IMG/VR virus record: IMGVR_UViG_3300030045_000010
Location: 1-44,425 of that record
Strand: one strand, 5' to 3'
Source: a virus
DNA: 44,425 bases
The notes beneath the pieces were generated by a model, which made no database searches, was not told where the DNA came from, and saw nothing but the letters and a program-made list of their open reading frames with translations. Of the stretch, positions 1-7,928 are shown piece after piece. Numbering within the stretch: the stretch's first letter is position 1; the number at the start of each line of letters is the position of its first letter. The translations under genes and the position numbers were made by a program.

Positions 1-66
1 CGCCCCGTCTTCTGGAGGGCCGAAGGCTCCTACAGCAAGCGGTGGGTTAGGGGAGAATTTTCTTGA
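1..66 (+). CDS. C-terminal end of an upstream head gene (partial)
   Basis: Frame 1 is open from the window edge to a TGA at 64-66 and reads as 21 residues rich in aromatic and basic residues (start RPVFWRAEGS). Its place just before the prohead protease fits the end of a portal or MuF-like head morphogenesis gene, but the fragment is too short to assign. The other two forward frames also stay open for a while (stops at 48-50 and 110-112), so the frame choice rests on residue composition only. Confidence 0.35.
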   Translation, partial: RPVFWRAEGSYSKRWVRGEFS

Positions 67-150
67 GCAACTCCCTTGCCAAGAGCCGCGCGCGAGAGTA
101 GCTTCCTGTTGAGATAGCCCGAGAACCGGGCAGGACCGACCGAAAACGGA
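67..150 (+). other. Short non-coding leader with a small hairpin
   Basis: No convincing gene lies between the end of the upstream head gene and the terminator-like hairpin. A small stem cccg/cggg with a 5-base loop sits at about 118-130. I could not find a convincing -35/-10 pair. The stretch may be a structured leader acting together with the hairpin at 151-188. Confidence 0.3.
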
Positions 151-188
151 GGCCCAGAGCGCAGAAACCCTGCCTCTGGGCCTTTTTT
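151..188 (+). terminator. Rho-independent terminator or attenuator
   Basis: A perfect 9-bp stem (ggcccagag at 151-159, ctctgggcc at 174-182) is followed directly by six Ts (183-188). This is a textbook intrinsic terminator. It sits only about 20 bases before the next gene's start, leaving no room for a promoter, so it probably attenuates rather than ends the head operon. Confidence 0.8.
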
Positions 189-207
189 GCGTTTCCAGGA
201 GATCTGC

Positions 208-1704
208 GTGGCCGTATCTGCCTACTCCATCGGCGTCAAGTACGCGAAGAGTCTCGCCAAGCGCGGGAAGGTGGATCGCGACTCCTCTTGGGGCTTCACA
301 GCGGAAGACGGAGACAAGCTCCTGGGTGCGGATGGTGACGACTGGGGCTTGTACGGCAAGTTCCATCTCGGAACCCATCCCGGCACCGACGAGGACACCA
401 AGGCGCATTGGGCCTACCCCTTCGGAAAGAACGGCAAGGTCTACCGCCACGGCATCATCGCCGCCAAGTCTCGGGCCGCTGCCGAAGGGCACACCGCGAT
501 CGAGACCGCCGCGAACGAGATCCTGGAGATCATCGACGCGAACAAGGACTCCGTGACGACCGCTGAGCGTGCCTCCCGCACCGACTTCTTCGACTTCCGC
601 GACTGGCAGACCCAGAAGCTGGAGAAGACCTCCGAGGGCTTCCTGAAGGGCCGTACAGCGATCTCCAACATCGGGGTTTTCGGCTACCGGAACGAAGACG
701 GGTCGATGCGGTACGAACTCCGCCACCCCGACGACGTTTTCGACCCAGAATCCCTGGCGACGCTCGACGGCAAGCCCCTCACAAACGACCACCCCACCGA
801 GGGCGTGGACCCCAACAACGTGCAGGGCCTTGCCGTCGGCACCGTTCATTCCCCGACCCACGACGCCTACCACGTCATGACCGGGATCGTGATTCACCGG
901 GCCGATGCCCTGGCCGACGTCGGCCGGGGCAAGGTCGCACTCTCGGCCGGCTACCACACCGACCTCAAGCCGGAGAGGGGCGTCTACCTGGGCGTCCCCT
1001 ACACCCACCGGCAGACGAACATCCACTACAACCACGTCGCCATCGTGGACGAGGGTCGTGCCGGCGATGCCGCACGGTTGCGGATGGATGGCATCAAGAT
1101 CGACCACAGCGAAGTTCCCACGAAAGGGGAGAAAATGGCCAAGATCCGTCTCGACAGCGGGGCTGAATTCGAGGTTCCGGAGGCCATCGGCTCCGCCTAC
1201 GAAGCCCTGCATGCCGAAAAGAAAGTCCTCGACGCCAAGGTCCAGGAAGCCACCGCCGCCCTGGAAGCCGCCAACAAGGCTGTGGACAAGGCCGCTGGCG
1301 AGCTCGACGCCGCCAAGGCCGAAGTCGTCCGTCTCGAGAAGGAGAAGGCCGAAGGCGAAGAGTCCGGAGAGGACTCCATCCAGCGCCGCGTGGCTCTCCT
1401 CACCTCCGCCCAGGCTCTGGGCGCCAAGGTCGACGCCAAGATGACCGAGCGTGCCGTGCGCACCGCCGTCATCGCCCTGGACACCACCGACTCGATGGAG
1501 GGCAAGAGCGACGAATACGTTCTGGCCCGCTTCGATGGTGCGGTGACCACTCTCAGCAAGCGCAAACCCGCCACCGAAGCCGGCGGATCCACCCATAGCG
1601 ACGGTGCCCTTGGCTCGTCCGCGGCCAACGAAGTGGCTGCCGCCAAGCAGAAGCGCGCCGACGATCTCAAAAACGCCTACAAGCGTGAAAAGGAGACCAC
1701 CTGA
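208..1704 (+). CDS. Prohead protease-scaffold fusion, DUF2213 type
   Basis: The 498-residue protein has three parts. Residues about 1-115 form an N-terminal domain with WGLYGKFHLG and a TK...KVYRHGI run, often found fused to phage proteases. Residues about 125-300 are a DUF2213-type head protease (RFDG-like folds; conserved LTNDHP, ALSAGY and NHVAIVDEGRAG). From residue about 310 follows an Ala/Glu/Lys-rich coiled coil typical of a scaffold. It would shape the prohead and then digest the scaffold during maturation. GTG at 208 is chosen because AGGAG lies at 197-201. The in-frame TTG at 187 lies inside the terminator's T run and has no ribosome site. The stop overlaps the next ATG by one base. 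Family assignment is from motifs; no search was run. Confidence 0.85.
   Translation: MAVSAYSIGVKYAKSLAKRGKVDRDSSWGFTAEDGDKLLGADGDDWGLYGKFHLGTHPGTDEDTKAHWAYPFGKNGKVYRHGIIAAKSRAAAEGHTAIETAANEILEIIDANKDSVTTAERASRTDFFDFRDWQTQKLEKTSEGFLKGRTAISNIGVFGYRNEDGSMRYELRHPDDVFDPESLATLDGKPLTNDHPTEGVDPNNVQGLAVGTVHSPTHDAYHVMTGIVIHRADALADVGRGKVALSAGYHTDLKPERGVYLGVPYTHRQTNIHYNHVAIVDEGRAGDAARLRMDGIKIDHSEVPTKGEKMAKIRLDSGAEFEVPEAIGSAYEALHAEKKVLDAKVQEATAALEAANKAVDKAAGELDAAKAEVVRLEKEKAEGEESGEDSIQRRVALLTSAQALGAKVDAKMTERAVRTAVIALDTTDSMEGKSDEYVLARFDGAVTTLSKRKPATEAGGSTHSDGALGSSAANEVAAAKQKRADDLKNAYKREKETT
1135..1704 (+). CDS. Nested scaffold protein from an internal start (putative)
   Basis: Within the protease-scaffold gene, an in-frame ATG at 1135 follows AAGGGGAG (1124-1131) by three bases, exactly where the protease domain ends. 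Translation would give a 189-residue protein beginning MAKIRLDSGAEFEVPE and consisting almost entirely of the coiled-coil scaffold part. Lambda (C/Nu3) and other phages make free scaffold this way from a nested gene. The spacing is slightly short. Proposed from position and Shine-Dalgarno match only. Confidence 0.5.
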   Translation: MAKIRLDSGAEFEVPEAIGSAYEALHAEKKVLDAKVQEATAALEAANKAVDKAAGELDAAKAEVVRLEKEKAEGEESGEDSIQRRVALLTSAQALGAKVDAKMTERAVRTAVIALDTTDSMEGKSDEYVLARFDGAVTTLSKRKPATEAGGSTHSDGALGSSAANEVAAAKQKRADDLKNAYKREKETT

Positions 1705-2156
1705 TGCCTGCCTACGGAGCAATCGACACCGGCTTCGCCGGACTCGTCGTCAACGGAGAAGACTTCATCGACTCGCTGGTGAACGCGGACGCCGCCGCCA
1801 TCCCCTTCGGGTACCCGGTCTGGACCCAGACCAACTTCGACAACCAAGCGTTCAACTACTCGGCCGGGTACTTCCTGCGCGGTGTGGCCGTCCACACGCA
1901 CAAGGAATACATCGCAGTCGGCGCCTACGCCGTCGGCGATGTTGTCGGAGTGCTGCGCGAGGGCGCGATCCAGGTCGTGGCCGGCGCTGCCGTCCAGTCG
2001 GGCCAGAACGCCTACTGGGACAACACCAACAAGTGGTGGACCAACGTCACCACCGGTGGAACCATCCAATCCCCTTACCGCTTCCGCACCAGTGGCGCCT
2101 CCGGCTCGATCGTCGAGTTGGACGTCATGAAGTCGCCGGTCGCGCTGGTCGGATAA
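1704..2156 (+). CDS. Head decoration / structural cement protein
   Basis: A 150-residue protein rich in Gly, Ala and Val with a beta-strand pattern (GFAGLVVNGEDFIDS, then FGYPVW). It resembles small capsid cement proteins (DUF2190 or gp24-like) that sit on the outside of HK97-fold capsids and stabilise them after expansion. Its place between the protease-scaffold and the major capsid gene is the usual one for such proteins. The start ATG overlaps the upstream stop by one base and is preceded by AAGGAGA. No membrane segment or signal peptide is seen. The role is inferred from order and composition. Confidence 0.65.
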   Translation: MPAYGAIDTGFAGLVVNGEDFIDSLVNADAAAIPFGYPVWTQTNFDNQAFNYSAGYFLRGVAVHTHKEYIAVGAYAVGDVVGVLREGAIQVVAGAAVQSGQNAYWDNTNKWWTNVTTGGTIQSPYRFRTSGASGSIVELDVMKSPVALVG

Positions 2157-2168
2157 GGAGCCAACCCC

Positions 2169-3239
2169 ATGAAAATCACGAACAAAGACTCCCTCGACCA
2201 GGCCTACAGCACTCGCGAGGAAATGACCCTCGACGACCTCCGGGCCGCCGTCACTTCGCGCTTCTACGGCGCGCGTGGCGACTCCGTGTCGCCCATGCTC
2301 CACCTGGACGCCGGAGAGGAAGCCTTCTTCATTCTCCAGCTGACCTACATCCAGCGCCAGCAGCTGGAAGTCCCGCACAAGCCCCTGCGGGCTTCGCTGT
2401 TCATCCCGGTGTCCGCCGAGGCCCCTCCCGGGGCGGACTCCTACAAGGTGCGCTACTTCGACATCGTCGGTTCGGCGAAGTGGGTCAACGACTACGGTTC
2501 GGACTTCCCGCCCGCCAACACCTACGGGTCGGAGAAGACCTTCAACATCAAGTCGCTGGGCTCCTCCTACCGGTACTCCTTCCAGGAGGTCCGTCGGGCG
2601 CAGATGGCCGGACAGCCGTTGGACGCCCGCGAAGCCATGGCCGCCGAGCGTGCGATCAACGAGAAGATCGACAGCGTCGCTTGGCTTGGTGACGCGAGCG
2701 TCGGCATCTACGGCCTGCTCAAGTACCCCGGTATCACCACCTACACGATCCCCGCGACGGGTACCGGCTCTTCGACCCTGTGGTCGCTGAAGACCCCCGA
2801 CCAGATCATCGCCGACGTGACCGGCCTGATCTCTGCAGTGCGTGTGGCGACCAACGGCAAGGAAATCCCGACCACGCTGCTTCTGCCGCAGGTCGAGTAC
2901 ATCCGCCTCGCTGGTCTTCGCACTGGTTCCGCTGGCGACAAGACCGTGATGGCCTACCTCAAGGAGAACCTGGCGCTGGTCGGGCTCACCGAGATCGACT
3001 GGATCAACGAGTCCGTTGGCATCGGCGTCGCCGGAAACATCCCCGCCGGACAGGCCGCGTCGAACCGCGCGATCGTCTACGTGAAGGATCCCGAGCACCT
3101 GTCCCTGGAGCTGCCCATCTCCTTCGAGGCCATGGCCCCGCAGCTGGAAAACATGCAGTTCAACGTCCCGTGTCACGCCCGGACTGCCGGCGTGATCCAT
3201 CGCTACCCTCTGTCCGTGGCCATCGGCGACGGCATCTGA
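2169..3239 (+). CDS. Major capsid protein, DUF2184 type
   Basis: A 356-residue protein that would form the icosahedral shell. Features matching the DUF2184 group of HK97-fold capsid proteins are a helical N-terminus, the stretch TYGSEKTFNIKSLG followed by SYRYSFQEVRRAQMAG, the INEKIDSVAWLGD segment, and a C-terminal half with TTLLLPQVEYIRLA and a beta-rich end. A GGAG-containing site (AAGGAGCC) lies about 9 bases before the ATG. It follows the cement gene by 12 bases and is followed by a strong hairpin, which may protect or end a highly expressed capsid transcript. Assignment is from motifs and gene order. Confidence 0.88.
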   Translation: MKITNKDSLDQAYSTREEMTLDDLRAAVTSRFYGARGDSVSPMLHLDAGEEAFFILQLTYIQRQQLEVPHKPLRASLFIPVSAEAPPGADSYKVRYFDIVGSAKWVNDYGSDFPPANTYGSEKTFNIKSLGSSYRYSFQEVRRAQMAGQPLDAREAMAAERAINEKIDSVAWLGDASVGIYGLLKYPGITTYTIPATGTGSSTLWSLKTPDQIIADVTGLISAVRVATNGKEIPTTLLLPQVEYIRLAGLRTGSAGDKTVMAYLKENLALVGLTEIDWINESVGIGVAGNIPAGQAASNRAIVYVKDPEHLSLELPISFEAMAPQLENMQFNVPCHARTAGVIHRYPLSVAIGDGI

Positions 3240-3247
3240 GGCCCCTG

Positions 3248-3273
3248 GGCCTGCGGACTGACCTCCGCAGGCC
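3248..3273 (+). terminator. Hairpin after the capsid gene
   Basis: A perfect 10-bp GC-rich stem (3248-3257 with 3264-3273) closes a 6-base loop, directly after the capsid stop. Only TT follows, so it is a weak terminator at best. It may limit read-through or protect the 3' end of the capsid mRNA. Confidence 0.6.
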
Positions 3274-3306
3274 TTCCACCCATCGAAGTTTCGGGAGAAA
3301 ACCAAG

Positions 3307-3798
3307 ATGCCCATCGTACGCAATACCACCGACGGCCTCATCATCGTCCCCGTGGACCATCACCAAGCCGTCGTCTTCAAGTTCCCTCCGGGACACACCC
3401 ACATCCCCAAGGAAGCCTGGGCGGAGGGTGTCTACATCCTATCCGAAGCCCACGAGCTGGAGCAGTTCGGTCGCGGGATCAAACCCAAGGCCGACGGCAC
3501 CAAGGAGATCCCCACAGGGGTTTCCCACTTCGCCAAGTCGCACCTGAAGAACGGCGCACTGGCCGTGCTGACCGTGAAGAAGAACGTGCCGGAGAAGCGC
3601 GGCGACAAGACGGTCGACGTTTCGACCGAAGTCGACGTGGAGTCCCTCAAGGACCTGGATGCCCAGGCTGCCGAGAAGGTCGTGGCCGACACGCACAGCT
3701 CGGACACGCTGAATATGTGGAAGGAAACCGAGGGCCGCGACTCCGTTCGCGCCGCCATCGCCAACCGCATCGAGAAGTTCAACAAGAAGCCTGAGTAA
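3307..3798 (+). CDS. Conserved-looking head-region protein of unknown function
   Basis: A 163-residue soluble protein. The first 60 residues look beta-rich (GLIIVPVDHHQAVVFKFPPG). The rest is charged and helical, with the C-terminal stretch RAAIANRIEKFNKKPE. I do not recognise a family. Its position between the major capsid gene and the DUF4054 connector suggests a head or neck role. GGGAG lies 9-10 bases before the ATG. No signal peptide, membrane segment or metal site is visible. Confidence 0.7.
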   Translation: MPIVRNTTDGLIIVPVDHHQAVVFKFPPGHTHIPKEAWAEGVYILSEAHELEQFGRGIKPKADGTKEIPTGVSHFAKSHLKNGALAVLTVKKNVPEKRGDKTVDVSTEVDVESLKDLDAQAAEKVVADTHSSDTLNMWKETEGRDSVRAAIANRIEKFNKKPE

Positions 3799-3809
3799 GG
3801 AGGTAGCGA

Positions 3810-4241
3810 GTGTCGCTGCAGCCGCTGGACATCATCACAGCACGCGCCCCGGCACTCGCGGCCCTTTCAGGCATTTCCACCTACATCTCGCTCGCGACGG
3901 ATCAGACGGCGCCGGTCACGGCGACCTCCTGGCCCAGCGCGAACACCTGGGCCATGGCCGTAGCGCTCCTCGCGATGCACTGGGCCCAGCTGGATTCCCC
4001 CGGCCAGCGCCCCATGGGCGAGTCGGGCCCCGTCAACTCCAAGAAGGAAGGCGCAGCCTCCATCGGGTTCTCCGCTGGTCGTGGTCGTTCTTCCTCCGCG
4101 GATCCTGACGAGGATTTGAAGCAGACCTACTGGGGGCAGAATCTCATCGGCCTGCGCGATCGGTGTTTCTCCTCGATCGTCGTGGCTGGTGGGGATGTCC
4201 CCGCGGCAGCTTGGGACTACAATATGTGGGACGGCGGATGA
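3810..4241 (+). CDS. Head-tail adaptor, DUF4054 type
   Basis: A 143-residue protein resembling DUF4054 head-tail connectors: a helical N-terminal half (ALAALSGISTYISLA, then NTWAMAVALLAMHWAQL), then a glycine/serine linker and a tail with YWGQNLIGL. Such proteins bind the portal and form the first ring of the neck. GTG is the start because a full AAGGAGG site lies 7 bases upstream. The stop overlaps the next ATG (ATGA). Confidence 0.75.
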   Translation: MSLQPLDIITARAPALAALSGISTYISLATDQTAPVTATSWPSANTWAMAVALLAMHWAQLDSPGQRPMGESGPVNSKKEGAASIGFSAGRGRSSSADPDEDLKQTYWGQNLIGLRDRCFSSIVVAGGDVPAAAWDYNMWDGG

Positions 4242-4798
4242 TCTCCATGACTGCCCACACCGTCGAGAACGTGAAGGTCCTGCGTGAACTCCAGGTCCGC
4301 GCCGAAGGGTTGAAGACCTTGTGTGCTACCGCAGGCTGGCACCAGGCCGAGGGCACCCGCCCGAAGTTGAAGCGTCGCGCCAAGGGCACCCTGATTTCCG
4401 ACTACCGGACCAACGTGGCCACGGTCGCGCTCGTCCATGAGACGGGCTCCTACGCCCGGATGATCCCGGCCCGTCCCGTTCACCGCACCGCCTACCGCAA
4501 CGCCGGGTTCCGTGCGGAGCTGGTGAACTTGACCATTCATGAGTACCGGGCGTTCTTGTTGCGCAAGAAGCACCCCGAGGCCGTTCTGCAGGCCATGGGA
4601 TCCTTCTGGCGCAGTCGGTTCGATCGCGTGTTCGACGGCGAGAACGCTTGGGATTCCCTTTCCGAGGCGACCCTCCGTCGTCGCTACGCTGCGGGGAACA
4701 ACTCCGAGCAGCCTCTCGTCGACACCCGGCAGATGCGCGACACGACCACCGCCAAGGTGCAGGTCGCTTCGATGGTCGAGAGGGCGTGGATCCCGTGA
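4238..4798 (+). CDS. Head-tail joining / tail completion protein, HK97 gp10 or Mu GpG-like
   Basis: A 186-residue protein. It shows the VHETGSYARMIPARP motif (usually H.G...IPARPF) and a C-terminal PLVDTRQMRDTTTAKV stretch equivalent to the PLIDTGQLR...I motif of HK97-gp10/GpG-like proteins, which connect the head to the tail or complete the tail top. The start ATG at 4238 overlaps the preceding stop. The frame is open further upstream, but there it covers the DUF4054 gene. The last codons overlap the next GTG. Confidence 0.72.
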   Translation: MISMTAHTVENVKVLRELQVRAEGLKTLCATAGWHQAEGTRPKLKRRAKGTLISDYRTNVATVALVHETGSYARMIPARPVHRTAYRNAGFRAELVNLTIHEYRAFLLRKKHPEAVLQAMGSFWRSRFDRVFDGENAWDSLSEATLRRRYAAGNNSEQPLVDTRQMRDTTTAKVQVASMVERAWIP

Positions 4799-5139
4799 TT
4801 ATGTTCCCCAAGAACCTTTCAGTCACCCGCCAGACGGCGGACATCTGGGTCAACGGCCAGCTCACCGTTGGAGCCACGACCACCGTGCCGTTCATCGGGG
4901 ACGCCCAGCCGGCGAACAGCGACCTCGTGTCGCTCCAGATCGGGCGCATGGGTGTGGGCAAGACCCGCATCTTCTCCGACCGCAAGCTCCAGGTGGGAAG
5001 CGTCGCCGACCCGAAGGCCAACGGCGACATCTTCGTCTACGAAGGCAGCAACTACGAGCTGATCCAGGAGAACCCCTTCGACGTGGGGCTCATCCCTCAC
5101 TTCGAATACCTCGCCGAGCTTCGTGAGGCCACGGCATGA
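4795..5139 (+). CDS. Small neck or tail-joining protein, unassigned
   Basis: A 114-residue beta-rich protein with no family I can name. It lies between a gp10-like protein and the neck terminator, where a head-tail stopper would be expected. GTG at 4795 overlaps the previous stop (GTGA); ATG at 4801 is a close alternative in the same frame (112 residues). The ribosome site is weak for both, so translation is probably coupled. The end overlaps the next ATG. Confidence 0.62.
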   Translation: MIMFPKNLSVTRQTADIWVNGQLTVGATTTVPFIGDAQPANSDLVSLQIGRMGVGKTRIFSDRKLQVGSVADPKANGDIFVYEGSNYELIQENPFDVGLIPHFEYLAELREATA

Positions 5140-5618
5140 CCGGCCAAGCCTTCTACACGTTCCTCTACACCTGGGCATACGGCGTGCTCGGCGCCGTCCC
5201 GGTGTTCCAGGCGTACCAGAATGCCTCGCCCCCTGTCACGGGCACCTATGTCGCGATCGAGGACGACAACGACTGGCAGCCCTACGGTCTGGTCGACGCC
5301 GTGCAGGACACCCTGGAGACCGACCTGAACTACAGCTACGTCGTCCGCCCGGTGTTCTGGGAAGTGCGCGGCCTGGGTGACAGCCTGCGCGCGCTGAAGG
5401 AAAGCCTGGAGACGCAGACCGTGAAGGATCTGTTCTCCGCCAACGGCGTCGGCGCTCTTCGCTTCTCCGACCAGATCCTCTCGCTGCCGTACCTGTCCAC
5501 GGAGACGCAGTACACCCGGGAACACCGGTGGCAGCCATCGTTCACCGTGAACAACCTCTCGACGGATGCCGTGCCTTCCGTCGCCACCGCTCAACTCGTT
5601 CAAACCCTGGGGCCCTAA
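5136..5618 (+). CDS. Phage neck terminator protein, gp12-like
   Basis: A 160-residue protein with a short helical start (FYTFLYTWAYGVLG) and a beta-strand core (VAIEDDNDWQPYG, then YSYVVRPVFWEVRG). It ends in an EHRWQPSFTVNN segment typical of LIC12616/gp12-type neck terminators of myoviruses, which cap the tail tube at the head end. The start is coupled to the upstream stop (ATGA) and the gene ends one base before the next ATG. Confidence 0.7.
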   Translation: MTGQAFYTFLYTWAYGVLGAVPVFQAYQNASPPVTGTYVAIEDDNDWQPYGLVDAVQDTLETDLNYSYVVRPVFWEVRGLGDSLRALKESLETQTVKDLFSANGVGALRFSDQILSLPYLSTETQYTREHRWQPSFTVNNLSTDAVPSVATAQLVQTLGP

Positions 5619-6032
5619 ATGAGCAATCTTCTTGTCAACGGATGGGAACACCTGGAGCACGGGCTCCTTCACCGCATCGAGTTCGCCAGCAACTGCGCGG
5701 GGCCGGACGGCGCCAAGGAGCGCGTCAAGCACGCCGTCGTGGCGTTCATCAAGGAACTTCGTGAACTGGCTCTCGCCGAAGCCGAGAAGGTCCTGCCCGT
5801 CGCCGAAGAAGCAGGCAAGGAAGCGGTCGACACCGCCCTGAAGTCCGCCGCCCCGGTGATCGAGGAGAAGCTGGGCGAACCCGCCGGATCCGTTGTGGAG
5901 GCCGGCCTCGCCGAGGTTGCCGCCGCAGGCGAGCACATCGTCGTGGACGAGCTCGCCCATGTCGCCAACGAGGTCGAAGCCCCTGTGGTCGAAGCCCCTG
6001 TGGTCGAGTCCGCCGAAACCGAAACCAAGTAA
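5619..6032 (+). CDS. Ala/Glu-rich helical protein of unknown function
   Basis: A 137-residue acidic, mostly helical protein with long Ala/Glu/Lys runs (LAEAEKVLPVAEEAGKEA) and a Pro/Val/Glu tail containing a duplicated VEAPV unit. No known domain is recognised. It sits between the neck terminator and the sheath. The stop is followed by AAGGAGCC serving the sheath gene. It could be a minor virion or assembly helper; this is a guess from location. Confidence 0.6.
   Translation: MSNLLVNGWEHLEHGLLHRIEFASNCAGPDGAKERVKHAVVAFIKELRELALAEAEKVLPVAEEAGKEAVDTALKSAAPVIEEKLGEPAGSVVEAGLAEVAAAGEHIVVDELAHVANEVEAPVVEAPVVESAETETK
5973..6002 (+). repeat. 15-bp tandem duplication inside the Ala/Glu-rich gene
   Basis: Two exact copies of gtcgaagcccctgtg lie head to tail (5973-5987, 5988-6002), with a partial third copy starting. 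They encode the repeated VEAPV unit and suggest recent slippage; the length may vary between relatives. Confidence 0.85.
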
Positions 6033-6041
6033 GGAGCCACC

Positions 6042-7427
6042 ATGGCCACGCCTCTCGACCAAATCGTCCCGGTCTCCATCAAGATCGGGGCCATCGTTCC
6101 CTCCCAGGTGGCGTTCGCGACCCCGATGATCGCGGCGCAGTTCTTGCCCGCCAAGACCACCGTGACCTTCACGCGCTCCAGGATCTACACGTCGCTGGCC
6201 GCCATGATCGCCGATGGGTGGAACACCTTCGACAGCGTGTACCTGTACGCGCAGAGCATGCTCTCGCAGAACCCCAACGTGCAGAGCTTCGTCGTGGGCC
6301 GCAGGGACTCCGGCGATCCCGACTGGCCCACCGCGCTGACCGCGATCCAGGCGGAGAACCCGAACTGGTACGCTTTCGTGGCGGTGCCCAACGCCACCAC
6401 GGTGTCCGCCTGCATCACCGAGCAGCTCCAGATCGCCGGGTGGGCGGAAACCGCGACCCGTCCGTTCTTCACGGACTCGGCCGACCCCGCCATCCTGGCC
6501 GCAGGATCCGGCGACGCCGCCACGCAGATCGCCGCACTGACCCGCAACTACACCGTGGTCACCTACCACGTGCCCGCGATCGCCACCGCGTCGTCCACGG
6601 TGACCGGCGGCGCGTCGCAGGCCGTCGCGACGGTCTCCACCCCGAGCATCGGTGTGGGCGTGGTCAACCTGTCCTTCAGCGCCGCCTTCATCACCGGCAA
6701 CACGGTCGCGGGAACGATCAACGGACAGGCGTACTCGGTCCTCTACAACACCAGCGACGCCCAGACGTTCCTCAACCTGGTCGCCGCGATCCAGGCGCTG
6801 ACCGGTACCCCGGTCTCGGCGGTCAACCCCGCTGGCGCGACCTACGCCAACCGCTCCATCAACATCGGCGCGGCGCCCGCCGGCGCTCCGGCATCGGGCG
6901 AGGCGATCTCCGCCGCTTGGCTGGGCTACGTGCTGACCCTGCCCTTGGGCTCCTGGAATCCCGCTTACCGGACTCTGTCCGGCGTGACTCCGGACGCGCT
7001 GACGGTGAGCCAGAAGCTCTACGCTTGGGGCAAGCTCGCCAGCACGTTCACCACGGTGGCTGGGCTCAACTTCACCGAGCGCGGATGGGTCGCCGGCGGC
7101 ACCTACAAGTACTTCGACATCACGATGGGTGTGGACTGGCTTCACACCAACATCCAGACCGAGATCCTCCAGCTGCTCGCCGGGAACACCAAGGTGCCCT
7201 TCACCGACGCGGGCGGGGCTCTCCTCCAGGCCACGGTGGCCGGAGTGCTCCAGGCGGCGGCGGCCAACGGAATCGTGGACCCGACGTCCATCGTGGTCAC
7301 GGTCCCCAAGGTGGCGAACATCTCGTCCACCGACAAGGCGAACCGCAACTTTCCCAACGTCAGCTTCCTGGCCCGAGTGCAGGGAGCGGTCAACACTGTC
7401 GTCATCAACGGCACGGTCTCGTTCTAA
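6042..7427 (+). CDS. Tail sheath protein, DUF3383 type
   Basis: A 461-residue protein matching DUF3383 sheath-like proteins. The N-terminal section has YTSLAAMIADGWNTFDSVYL followed by AQSMLSQNPNV. A variable beta-rich insert (about residues 180-290, many Thr/Ser/Val/Gly) follows. The C-terminal domain carries FTERGWVAGGTYKYFDI, a WLHTNIQTEILQLL helix and a final beta strand VNTVVINGTVSF. It would form the contractile sheath, which makes this phage a myovirus. AAGGAG lies 6-7 bases upstream of ATG. The next gene is the tube protein. Confidence 0.9.
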   Translation: MATPLDQIVPVSIKIGAIVPSQVAFATPMIAAQFLPAKTTVTFTRSRIYTSLAAMIADGWNTFDSVYLYAQSMLSQNPNVQSFVVGRRDSGDPDWPTALTAIQAENPNWYAFVAVPNATTVSACITEQLQIAGWAETATRPFFTDSADPAILAAGSGDAATQIAALTRNYTVVTYHVPAIATASSTVTGGASQAVATVSTPSIGVGVVNLSFSAAFITGNTVAGTINGQAYSVLYNTSDAQTFLNLVAAIQALTGTPVSAVNPAGATYANRSINIGAAPAGAPASGEAISAAWLGYVLTLPLGSWNPAYRTLSGVTPDALTVSQKLYAWGKLASTFTTVAGLNFTERGWVAGGTYKYFDITMGVDWLHTNIQTEILQLLAGNTKVPFTDAGGALLQATVAGVLQAAAANGIVDPTSIVVTVPKVANISSTDKANRNFPNVSFLARVQGAVNTVVINGTVSF

Positions 7428-7439
7428 GGAGGACGGCAG

Positions 7440-7892
7440 ATGTCTACCACGGTCAGAACTTTCGACCCTTCCAAGGTCATCGTCGCCATCGCAGGGGTCG
7501 GAGTCATCTCCGGCTTCGCGGACGGCTCTTTCGTCAAGGTCACTCGTTCGGGTTCCGCCTTCGAGAAGAAGCGCGGGGCGGCGGGCGAGATCGACCGCAT
7601 CAACAAGAACGCCTACGACTTCGAGGTGGAAATCACCCTGAAGCAGACGTCGCCGTACAACGCGGTCCTCTCCGGACTGCTCGCGGCGGACCAGGCTTCG
7701 AACCAGGGGATCTTTCCCCTCACGATCACGGACACCTCGGCGTCCTCCGTGTCGGCCACCCCGCCCTCCGTCTTCGCCGCTCCGTCGGCGTGGATCGAGA
7801 AGGATCCGGACGTGGACTACGCGGACTCGCTGAAGAACCACACGTGGAAGATCGCCACGGGCGTCGGAGCGAACTTCATCGCCGGCGACTGA
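7440..7892 (+). CDS. Tail tube protein, DUF3277 type
   Basis: A 150-residue protein matching DUF3277 tube proteins: VTRSGSAFEKKRGAAGE near residue 40, NKNAYDFEVEITLKQTSPYN at residues about 58-78, and a C-terminal KNHTWKIATG strand. Tube subunits stack as hexamers inside the sheath and carry the DNA. AAGGAGG lies about 6 bases before the ATG. It follows the sheath by 12 bases, the standard order in contractile tails. Confidence 0.88.
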   Translation: MSTTVRTFDPSKVIVAIAGVGVISGFADGSFVKVTRSGSAFEKKRGAAGEIDRINKNAYDFEVEITLKQTSPYNAVLSGLLAADQASNQGIFPLTITDTSASSVSATPPSVFAAPSAWIEKDPDVDYADSLKNHTWKIATGVGANFIAGD

Positions 7893-7928
7893 TCGAGCAA
7901 ACCGTAAGCACATGGAAGGGAGATCCAG

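Noticed and set aside
187-207. TTG start at 187 for the protease-scaffold gene
   Set aside because: The codon lies in the T run of the terminator and has no Shine-Dalgarno; GTG 208 has AGGAG at a proper distance.
1677-3344. 555-codon open frame on the - strand opposite the cement and capsid genes
   Set aside because: Arg/Gly/Val/Asp-rich shadow of the capsid gene, no plausible start site or domain.
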